From positions 1 to 19,117 of the forward strand of contig DATKDQ010000357.1 in assembly GCA_035544635.1 (NCBI GenBank): a DNA stretch of 19,117 nucleotides. The letters run 5' to 3'. Under the pieces are notes generated by a model. It ran no database searches. It saw nothing but the letters and a program-made list of their open reading frames with translations, and was not told the DNA's origin. How positions within the stretch are numbered: the first letter of the stretch is position 1; each line of letters starts with the position of its first letter. Source of the DNA: DATAFT01 sp035544635 (GTDB lineage Bacteria > Acidobacteriota > Thermoanaerobaculia > Multivoradales > Multivoraceae). Position numbers and translations under genes: made by a program. Shown here piece by piece: positions 1-6,119 of the stretch.

Positions 1-1322
1 CCGACCAAGAGCGCCATCTCGAGCGCCTGCTCGTAGTTGAGCCGCGGATCGACCTGCGAGCGATAGGCGCGTGAGAGGTCCACCTCAGCGAGCCCGCGCG
101 CACCCCCGACGCATTCGGTGACGTCGTCGCCGGTGAGCTCGAAGTGCACGCCGCCGAGGTAGCTGCCGTGCGAAGCGTGGATGTCGAACGCCCACTCGAG
201 CTCGGAGAGGATGTCGTCGAAGCGGCGGGTCTTGAGCCCGCTCGAGGTGCTCTGGGTGTTGCCGTGCATCGGGTCGCAGCACCACAGCACGCTGCGATGG
301 CTCGCCTGCACGGCCTCGATCAGGGGTGGCAGGCGCAGCGCGATGTCGCGCACCCCGAAGCGATGAATGAGCGTCAGCCGGCCCGGCTCGCAGTCGGGGT
401 CGAGCACGTCGATCAGGTGCAGCAGCGTCTCACGCGTGATCGTGGTGCCGATCTTGATCGCTATCGGGTTGCGGATGCCGCGGAAGTACTCCACGTGCGC
501 GTCGCTCATCGCGGTGCGCATGCCGAGCCACGGGAGGTGGGTGGAGAGGTTGTACCAGCCCACGCGTCGCGGGACTTGGCGGGTCTGAGCCTGCTCGTAG
601 GGGAGGACGAGCGCCTCGTGGCTGGTGAAGAAGTCGACGCGCTGGAGCTCGCCCACCTGCGCCCCGGCGAGCGTCTCCATGAATCGCAGGGACTCCGCGA
701 TCGACTGCACCATGCGCTGGTACTCGATGGCGTCGGGAGAGTGCTCGACGAAGCCGAGGTCCCAGTACTCCGGATGGTGGAGGTCGGCGAAGCCGCCGTC
801 GATGAGCGAGCGGATGAAGTTGAGCGTGAGGGCGGCCTTCTCGTAGCCGCGGACCATGAGCCAGGGATCGGGCCGGCGATCCTCTGGCGTGAAGGGCAGG
901 CGGTTGACCAGATCGCCGCGGTAGACCGGCAGGCTCACGCCGTCGCGCGTCTCGAGGTCCTCCGATCTCGGCTTGGCGTACTGGCCGGCGAATCGGCCGA
1001 CCCGGATCACCCGCTTCTTCGAGCTGTGCACCAGCACCAGGCTCATCTGGAGCAGGATCTTGAGCTTGTTGGTGATGACGTCGGGCGCGCAGTCGTCGAA
1101 GTTCTCGGCGCAGTCGCCGCCCTGCAGCAGGAAGCGCTTGCCGGCCGCCGCCTCCGCGAGCAGCGTGCGCAGGTGCTCGACCTCCCACGAGGTCACCAGC
1201 GGTGGAAGGCGCGAGAGGGTCTCCGTCGCGCGGTCGACCTCGGCGGGATCGGCGTAGCTGGGCTGCTGCGCTGCGGCCAGGCGCTTCCAGGAGTCGGGGG
1301 ACCAGTCCTTACTACGAGCCAT
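1..1322 (-). CDS. Class II 3-deoxy-7-phosphoheptulonate (DAHP) synthase, C-terminus cut by window edge
   Basis: This enzyme condenses phosphoenolpyruvate and erythrose 4-phosphate in the first step of the shikimate pathway (cytoplasmic). The visible 440 codons carry the plant/mycobacterial-type (class II) landmarks: LQGGDCAENF near residue 67, the RVGRFAGQYAKPRS stretch, FTSHEALVLPYEQ, a GMRTAMSDAHVEYFRG stretch, CCDPMHGNT and GGVHFELTGDDVTEC. The four metal ligands known for the family all appear present: C71, H353, E395 and D425. The family usually runs to about 450-460 residues, so only about 10-25 C-terminal residues are missing. The ATG at 1322 is preceded by GAGGG (1332-1336) with nine bases spacing. 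The gene is divergent from the FmdB-like gene across a 173-base gap. No N-terminal regulatory domain of the class I type is seen. Confidence 0.95.
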   Translation of the reverse strand, partial: MARSKDWSPDSWKRLAAAQQPSYADPAEVDRATETLSRLPPLVTSWEVEHLRTLLAEAAAGKRFLLQGGDCAENFDDCAPDVITNKLKILLQMSLVLVHSSKKRVIRVGRFAGQYAKPRSEDLETRDGVSLPVYRGDLVNRLPFTPEDRRPDPWLMVRGYEKAALTLNFIRSLIDGGFADLHHPEYWDLGFVEHSPDAIEYQRMVQSIAESLRFMETLAGAQVGELQRVDFFTSHEALVLPYEQAQTRQVPRRVGWYNLSTHLPWLGMRTAMSDAHVEYFRGIRNPIAIKIGTTITRETLLHLIDVLDPDCEPGRLTLIHRFGVRDIALRLPPLIEAVQASHRSVLWCCDPMHGNTQSTSSGLKTRRFDDILSELEWAFDIHASHGSYLGGVHFELTGDDVTECVGGARGLAEVDLSRAYRSQVDPRLNYEQALEMALLV

Positions 1323-1351
1323 CGTGGGGCACCCTCGCCGACGAGTCCGGA

Positions 1352-1380
1352 ATCGTACCATGCGCGCCGGGGCGCTCGAC
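1352..1380 (-). promoter_or_regulatory. Candidate promoter for DAHP synthase
   Basis: On the minus strand, TACGAT (1352-1357) is a plausible -10 box. With a 17-base spacer the -35 position (1375-1380) reads GTCGAG, a weak match. Transcription would start near 1345, leaving a leader of about 23 bases that includes the GAGGG ribosome site. The support is position and -10 similarity only. Confidence 0.25.
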
Positions 1381-1431
1381 GCCGGGGGGACGAGCCGGGC
1401 GATCGTCTCCATCGCCCGCAGCGCCGACGGG

Positions 1432-1441
1432 GTGCTAACAT
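1432..1441 (+). promoter_or_regulatory. Candidate extended -10 box for the FmdB-like gene
   Basis: GTGCTAACAT contains a TGn-extended -10-like hexamer, TAACAT (1436-1441), in a very GC-rich gap. The -35 region is poor. A start near 1448 would give a leader of about 47 bases before the ATG at 1496. The octamer GCTAACAT recurs directly ahead of asnS (12476-12483). Confidence 0.3.
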
Positions 1442-1495
1442 CGCCGCGTCTCCGCCGGGACGCCCCCACTCCCGAACCGTCCGCGCCGCGCGCCG

Positions 1496-2005
1496 ATGCC
1501 GATCTACGAGTTCTACTGCCAGGCGTGCCACGCCGTCTTCAGCTTCTTCATCGCTTCGAGCGGCGCCGCACGACGTCCGGCCTGCCCGCGTTGCGGCCGC
1601 GGTGAGCTGCCCCGGCGACCTTCCTCCTTTGCCATGCTCCGCGGGCGCTCCGAGTCCACCGCCCAGGAGGGGGAGCCCTCGCCGCTCGACGAGCTCGACG
1701 AGACGCGCATGGGCGACGCCATGGAGACGCTGATGCGCGAGATGGGCGAGCTCGACGGCGACGCCGATCCGCGTCGGGTCGGTGCCTTCTTCCGGCGCTT
1801 CAGCGATCTCGCCGGGCTCGAGATGGGCCCGCGGATGGAGGATGCTCTGGCGCGCCTCGAGGCGGGCCAGGAGCTCGACGAGCTCGAGGCGGAGCTCGAG
1901 GATCTGGGTGAGGAGGACTCGCTCGACGACCTCTTCCGCCTGAAGAAGGCCGCCGAGCGCCGCCGCCGCCGGCCCGACGTCGACCCGGAGCTCTATTTTC
2001 TCTAG
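1496..2005 (+). CDS. FmdB-family zinc ribbon protein with long acidic C-terminal extension
   Basis: Residues 1-40 form an FmdB-type zinc ribbon: start MPIYEFYC, with C8-x2-C11 and C30-x2-C33 as the likely zinc ligands. FmdB was named as a putative regulator of formamidase genes, but most family members have no proven role. They are often encoded near housekeeping genes. The protein is 169 residues, longer than the usual 60-110. From about residue 58 it is strongly acidic and predicted helical, rich in Glu, Asp and Leu. It ends with an Arg-rich patch (RRRRR near 155) and PELYFL. No ribosome binding site is evident. The gene lies 45 bases before the fabH-like gene and may be co-transcribed with it. 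The family call is firm; the function is not known. Confidence 0.85.
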   Translation: MPIYEFYCQACHAVFSFFIASSGAARRPACPRCGRGELPRRPSSFAMLRGRSESTAQEGEPSPLDELDETRMGDAMETLMREMGELDGDADPRRVGAFFRRFSDLAGLEMGPRMEDALARLEAGQELDELEAELEDLGEEDSLDDLFRLKKAAERRRRRPDVDPELYFL

Positions 2006-2050
2006 AGTGGCCGATCGGCTTTTGCCGCGCTCGGTCGGATCTACGCGCCC

Positions 2051-3064
2051 GTGAGTGGGAAGAACGACGTGAAGCCCCCGCTGCGCCCCGGCATCGTCTC
2101 GCTCGGCGCCTACACGCCGCATCGCGTGTTCACCAACGAGGAATGGGCGGGGTACGTGGAGACCTCCGACGACTGGATTCGGAGCCGAACCGGTATCGAA
2201 CGGCGGCGCGTGGCCGCGGACGACGAGACCACGGCCACGCTGGCGATCCACGCCGGAAGAGACGCCATCGCGCGCGCCGGCCTGGAGCCGCGCGACATCG
2301 ACGAGATCATCGTCGCGACCGATACCCAGGAGGTGGTGTTCCCCGACACGGCGTGCTTCGTGCAGCACGGGCTCGGCGCGCGCGAGGTACCGGCCTACAC
2401 GCTGGGTGGCAGCGGCTGCGCCGGGTTCATCCAAGCTCTCGACCTGGCGGCCTCGCGCGTCCGCGGCGGCAGCCCGCGCGTGCTCGTCATCGGGGTCGAG
2501 GTGTTGACACGGATCATGGACTGGAGCGACCGCAACACCTGCGTCCTGTTCGGCGACGCCGCCGCCGCGGCGGTGGTGTCAGCGGAGCGGCCGCGCGCCG
2601 AGCTCCTGGCCGCGGTGTGCGGCACCGACGGCAGCCAGATCGATATCCTGAAGCTCGAGGTCGGCGGCATCCGCTCGCCGGTGACGGTGGAGCGCCTCGA
2701 GAAGAGGGAGCATCGCCATATCCTCATGCACGGCCGCGAGGTCTTCCGCCACGCCGTGGGGCGCATGACGCAAGCCTGCGAGGAGGTGCTGGCGAAGATC
2801 GGGATGACGGTCGACGACGTGGACCTGGTGGTGCCGCACCAGGCCAACCTGCGCATCATCCGCGCTGTCGCGAAGAGCCTCGGGGTGCCGATGGAGAAGG
2901 TCTACACCAACGTGCAGGAGTACGGGAACACCGGGTCGGCCTCCGTTCCGCTGGCCCTCTTCGAAGCCGAGCGCGACGGCCGGCTCGGCGCCGGCTCGGT
3001 GGTCCTGCTCACCGCCTTCGGCGCCGGCTTCCACTGGGCGGCCGCAGCTCTACGCTACCGGTGA
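2051..3064 (+). CDS. fabH: Beta-ketoacyl-ACP synthase III (FabH type)
   Basis: FabH condenses an acyl-CoA with malonyl-ACP to start fatty acid synthesis in the cytoplasm. The 337-residue length is typical. The Cys-His-Asn catalytic triad is visible: C123 in GGSGCAGF, H263 in VVPHQANLRI and N293 in YGNTGSASVP. The thiolase-fold signatures TSDDWIRSRTGIERRR (about 38-53) and LFGDAAAAAVV (166-176) also match. The first possible start is GTG 2051. A second GTG at 2069 has GGGAAG (2057-2062) six bases upstream and may be the true start, since the conserved core begins at about residue 11. The gene is not inside a fab cluster (no acpP, fabD or fabG nearby), so a specialised role, as in some extra FabH-like proteins, cannot be excluded. 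Confidence 0.92.
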   Translation: MSGKNDVKPPLRPGIVSLGAYTPHRVFTNEEWAGYVETSDDWIRSRTGIERRRVAADDETTATLAIHAGRDAIARAGLEPRDIDEIIVATDTQEVVFPDTACFVQHGLGAREVPAYTLGGSGCAGFIQALDLAASRVRGGSPRVLVIGVEVLTRIMDWSDRNTCVLFGDAAAAAVVSAERPRAELLAAVCGTDGSQIDILKLEVGGIRSPVTVERLEKREHRHILMHGREVFRHAVGRMTQACEEVLAKIGMTVDDVDLVVPHQANLRIIRAVAKSLGVPMEKVYTNVQEYGNTGSASVPLALFEAERDGRLGAGSVVLLTAFGAGFHWAAAALRYR

Positions 3065-3094
3065 CCCGAAGCGACACCTAAACCATAGACGGTC

Positions 3095-3565
3095 GTGTTG
3101 AGGGCGCTGCAGCAGTTCTTCGACAAGAGGATCGCGCCGCTCGCGTCGAGCGCGCGGGCCAGCACGGAATCCGAGCACCGACTGCGCCTCGCCACCGCCG
3201 CGCTCTTCATCGAGACCGAGCGCGCCGATTTCCGCGTCACCGACGCCGAGCGTCGCAAACTGGAGACGGCGGTGCGCGACACGCTGGAGCTCGACGACGA
3301 AGAGACACGCGAGCTGATCGCGCTCGCCGAGCAGGAGGTGGATGCCTCAGTCGAGCTCTTCCAGTTCACCCGCTTGATCGACCAGGCCTTCACTCCCGAA
3401 CAGAAGGTACATCTGGTGGAAAGGCTGTGGCGGGTGGCGCTCGCAGACGCCCAGGTCGACAGCCTGGAAGAGCACCTGGTCCGCAAGATCGCGAACCTTC
3501 TCCACGTCTCCCATCGCGACTACATCGCCGCCAAGCGGAGAGCTCGGATGACCGCCCGGAGCTAG
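3095..3565 (+). CDS. TerB-like (tellurite resistance B family) protein
   Basis: This 156-residue, all-helical-looking cytoplasmic protein matches the TerB/COG4103 pattern. It has two similar halves, each with an acidic turn where the family often carries ADGxxxxxE: RADFRVTDAERRKLE (about 48-62) and ADAQVDSLEEHLVRKIA (about 115-131). TerB domains bind divalent metal in some members. The family name comes from tellurite resistance operons, but stand-alone copies are widespread and of unknown role. No ter neighbours (TerC, TerD) are present, so metal resistance should not be inferred. It starts with GTG at 3095, 30 bases after fabH. Its stop codon overlaps the stop of the convergent sulfatase-like gene. 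Confidence 0.75.
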   Translation: MLRALQQFFDKRIAPLASSARASTESEHRLRLATAALFIETERADFRVTDAERRKLETAVRDTLELDDEETRELIALAEQEVDASVELFQFTRLIDQAFTPEQKVHLVERLWRVALADAQVDSLEEHLVRKIANLLHVSHRDYIAAKRRARMTARS

Positions 3566-5016
3566 GGCGGCGCCGCCCACTGCACCGGCACCGGCAGCCC
3601 CCATCCAGCGAGGGCGAGCAGCTCCCGCCGGCTCAGCGCCGGCCGCGGCTCTACGGGCTCCACGCTCCACGACGGCGGGAACGAGCGCAGCATGCGCAGC
3701 CGCTCGAGCATGCGCTTCGCGCGCGCGGGATCGTCGGCCGGCGCCACGGCGCCCGACTCGCTCCAGGCGTCGAGCACCCAATCCTCGTCGGCACATCCAG
3801 GTCGGCGGCGGAACTCGGCCTCGAACGCGGTGACGAACTGGCCGAAGCGCGCCGAGCCGGAGCCGGCGAGCGCTTCGAGGCGAGCCTCCTCGAAGGCCGC
3901 CTCGGGGGCCGCGAACCGGCAGCGCCAGCGGAGCTGATGCTTCTCCTCGTAGATCGCGACCTCGTGGTAGCCGTTCGCGAACCAGAGCTCGGAGGTCGCG
4001 GGCCACGCGAGCGGCCGCAGCAGGCTGGGCGCGGCGGCCGGCGCCGGGCGTCCACCGGCGAGCTCGACCAGGGTCGCGAAGATCCGGTCGAGACCGATCG
4101 GCACTTCCTGCGGTGCACGGATCCGCGGCACCAGCGCCATTGGGACCCGAATCGCAACCGGCACCTCCACGCTCCCGCGGCCGATCTCGGTGCCGGGCAG
4201 GGCCGCGCCGCTCTCTCCTCGGCCTTCACCGTGATCGGAGAGCACGACCACGATCGACCGGTCCCAACGTCCGCTCCTCCGCAGCGCGTCGAGGAGGCGT
4301 CCAAGGTGGCGATCGGCCTCGGCGATCCGCTGCTGCCGCCGCGTGCTGAGCGCGGCGATGTCTGAGCGCGCGCCACCACCGGAGCCGCGGTCGCGGACGG
4401 ACCGGAGGGCCGGCACCGCGCCAGCAAGCTCACTCGCCGGCGGGGCGCCCGGCCAGGGGACCTGGATCCAGGTCAACGACGGCCCCTCCCCGAGCGCGGC
4501 CAGGTAGCGCTCGGCCGCGCTGCGGCGCAGCGGTCGCAGCCCGTCGAATCCGCGCTCCAGACCAAAGCCGGGACCGAGCCACGGCGTGCCGTAGAAGCCC
4601 TGCGTCGCGAAGCCGAGCGCGGCGAGCTCCTCGGCCAGGGTGCGCGCGGCCGGCCGCAGCCACGGATGGCCGGGGTGGCCGGCGCCGTGCAACGAGGGCG
4701 GCAAGCCGGTGAAGACCGACGCCAGGCTGCCCAGACACCAGCTCGCAGCCGCGACGCCGGTCCCGGCCCACGACGCTTCGGCGACGAGGCCGTCGAGGTG
4801 CGGCGTCGTGCCGGTCGAGCCACCGCCCGCGCCGGCCGAGAGCGCCGAGACGCTCACCACCACGATCGGCCCGCGGAAGGGAGACTCCGAAGCGGCGCTC
4901 TTCCCGCTTCGAGGAGAGCTCCCGCACGCGCCGGCGCCGAGAGCGAGAACGAGGAGAGCCACCGCGGCCGGAGCAGGTGGCGCGCAAGCCGCGTCGCGTG
5001 CACTGCGTCGGGTCAT
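3562..5016 (-). CDS. Sulfatase/alkaline phosphatase-superfamily probable lipoprotein with degenerate active site
   Basis: Counted from the ATG at 5016, this is a 484-residue protein. It begins MTRRSARD, continues with a hydrophobic segment and reaches LGAGAC, so C31 is a likely lipidation or signal cleavage point and the protein probably sits in the envelope. A sulfatase fold is indicated by TTPHLDGL (about 70-77), SVFTGLPPSLHGAG and VVVLSDHGEGRGE (DHGE at 261-264). The N-terminal metal-binding Asp is replaced by Ser (VSVSAL, S57). The nucleophile motif C/S-x-P-S-R/H reads CLGSL (C94-L98), and the downstream His ligand region is not recognisable. Only the DHGE ligands clearly remain, so catalysis as a sulfatase is doubtful. 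A TTG at 5049 is an alternative start. It lies 29 bases downstream of the endonuclease/phosphatase family gene and is probably co-transcribed with it. Confidence 0.75.
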   Translation of the reverse strand: MTRRSARDAACAPPAPAAVALLVLALGAGACGSSPRSGKSAASESPFRGPIVVVSVSALSAGAGGGSTGTTPHLDGLVAEASWAGTGVAAASWCLGSLASVFTGLPPSLHGAGHPGHPWLRPAARTLAEELAALGFATQGFYGTPWLGPGFGLERGFDGLRPLRRSAAERYLAALGEGPSLTWIQVPWPGAPPASELAGAVPALRSVRDRGSGGGARSDIAALSTRRQQRIAEADRHLGRLLDALRRSGRWDRSIVVVLSDHGEGRGESGAALPGTEIGRGSVEVPVAIRVPMALVPRIRAPQEVPIGLDRIFATLVELAGGRPAPAAAPSLLRPLAWPATSELWFANGYHEVAIYEEKHQLRWRCRFAAPEAAFEEARLEALAGSGSARFGQFVTAFEAEFRRRPGCADEDWVLDAWSESGAVAPADDPARAKRMLERLRMLRSFPPSWSVEPVEPRPALSRRELLALAGWGLPVPVQWAAPP

Positions 5017-5045
5017 CGTGGGGGCCCGGCGCCGGCGTCGCGCCG

Positions 5046-5906
5046 TCAACGCCGTGGCAGACGAAAGTCGGCGATGATCGGCAGATGATCGCTCGCCACC
5101 TTCGACAGGGCGAGCCGGCAGCGCCGTGCGCGCACCAGCTCGAGATCGCGGTAGTAGAAGCGATCGAGCGCCCCGCGCGGCGAGAACGACGGGTACGTCC
5201 TCATCGGCAGGCTGGTAAGCAACGAGCCTTCGCTGGCGCAGGAGAAGCAGAACACCTCGGTGAAGATCGGCCGCAGGCGCGAACGCCAGTCGTTGAAGTC
5301 GCCGCCGACGATGCAGGGCGGACCGTCCTCGATCGCGGGGAACTCGCGCGAGCGCACCAGGAGGCCGGCTTGTTGCTCGCGCTCGCGCGCCGACAGGCCG
5401 AGGTGCAGGTTGAAGACCTCGAGCATCAGGGTGCCGCGACCCGGATCGTCGATCGCTAGCGTCGTGTGCTGGCAGCCGCGCCGCTTGAGCGGACCGATCG
5501 AGAGGTCGATGTTCCGCTCGCGCACGATGGGAAACCGGGAGAGGGTCGCATTGCCGTACTTTCCCTTGCGCAGCTCGACGTTCGAGCCCAGCGCGTAGTG
5601 CTCGAAGCCGAGCATCCCGGCCAGCTCCTGCGCGAGGTTCAGGTGCGCCGACCGCGGCACGCCGTCGTCAACCTCCTGAAGCAGCACCACGTCCGGCTCG
5701 TAGTAGCGGATGACGTTCGCGATGCGCTCCGGCCGGAACAGCCGATCAACGCCGATCGCGCGGTGGATGTTGTAGCTGAGGACCCGAAACTCCATCGGAA
5801 CAGGATCGCGGACGGGCGCGATGATGGGCTCCCCTGGTTCGCCCGGCGCGGCCTCCAAGTCACCGCAGCCCGGAGGCGCGGCGCTGCCGGCGCGTGAGTC
5901 TAGCAT
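5046..5906 (-). CDS. Endonuclease/exonuclease/phosphatase (EEP, DNase I-like) family protein
   Basis: EEP-fold proteins are metal-dependent phosphodiesterases acting on DNA, phospholipids or phosphoinositides; the substrate here is not known. Counted from ATG 5906 (286 residues), the catalytic set is complete: N46 in LSYNIHR, E78 in LLQEVDD, H168 in FNLHLG, D203 and N205 in GGDFNDW, D248 in ALDRFYY, and D273-H274 in ASDHLPI. The ORF is open further upstream to about 6089, but that part reads through the serine-hydrolase remnant in another frame and is unlikely to be translated. ATG 5906 has a strong GGGGAGG site. The conserved core starts only at residue 38 (ATG 5795), which would give 249 residues. 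The family resembles YbhP-like proteins. No signal peptide is clear. Confidence 0.85.
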   Translation of the reverse strand: MLDSRAGSAAPPGCGDLEAAPGEPGEPIIAPVRDPVPMEFRVLSYNIHRAIGVDRLFRPERIANVIRYYEPDVVLLQEVDDGVPRSAHLNLAQELAGMLGFEHYALGSNVELRKGKYGNATLSRFPIVRERNIDLSIGPLKRRGCQHTTLAIDDPGRGTLMLEVFNLHLGLSAREREQQAGLLVRSREFPAIEDGPPCIVGGDFNDWRSRLRPIFTEVFCFSCASEGSLLTSLPMRTYPSFSPRGALDRFYYRDLELVRARRCRLALSKVASDHLPIIADFRLPRR

Positions 5907-5915
5907 CTGCCTTCG

Positions 5916-5922
5916 CCTCCCC
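5916..5922 (-). promoter_or_regulatory. Ribosome binding site favouring the 5906 start of the EEP gene
   Basis: On the minus strand GGGGAGG ends nine bases before ATG 5906. The alternative ATG 5795, at the beginning of the conserved domain, has no comparable site. Confidence 0.5.
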
Positions 5923-5937
5923 GAGTCGCTGCCTGCT

Positions 5938-6082
5938 TCATCGCCCGTCCAGATGTGCAACCGCGAGCTGGTGGAAGCGGTGCCGCGAGGCGTTGAGCTT
6001 GCCACCCCCGGTGCTGCGGTGGGCGAGCATGAAAGAGCGCCTCGCGCGAGGGATCGATCCAGAGGCTGGTTCCGCTCTCGAC
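5938..6082 (-). pseudogene. Frameshifted C-terminal remnant of a beta-lactamase-family serine hydrolase
   Basis: The 213-base gap between the M24 and EEP genes carries protein-like sequence in two minus-strand frames. One frame (6082 to about 6032) reads VESGTSLWIDPSREALF. This closely resembles the C-terminal TGTSLWIDPxRxLFVVLLTNR stretch of class C beta-lactamase/esterase-type serine hydrolases. After one extra base at 6031 the next frame continues MLAHRSTGGG..., then LNASRHRFHQ, then LAVAHLDGR and TGA (5938-5940), matching the expected LLTNRxHP and terminal-helix positions. Third-codon GC is high in each frame only on its own side of the join. The catalytic SxxK and YxN domains are absent, so this is a decayed fragment. 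Alternatively, ATG 6030, with GAGG nine bases upstream, could encode a 30-residue peptide. Confidence 0.5.
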
Positions 6083-6119
6083 CCACCACGCCGGGAAGAG
6101 CTCGACGTCGCGGATCGGG

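Noticed and set aside
144..1733. A plus-strand open frame of 529 codons
   Set aside because: It is antisense to the DAHP synthase gene, whose metal ligands and motifs are clear on the minus strand.
2011..2024. GCCGATCGGC followed by TTTT as a terminator between fmdB-like gene and fabH
   Set aside because: The palindrome has only four pairs around a two-base loop, too small for a stable hairpin.
3095..3565. Tellurite resistance system
   Set aside because: Only a lone TerB-like protein is present; no TerC, TerD or TerZ neighbours.
5907..6089. N-terminal extension of the EEP protein up to 6089
   Set aside because: This part passes through the serine-hydrolase remnant in an unrelated frame, and a strong ribosome site marks ATG 5906 instead.
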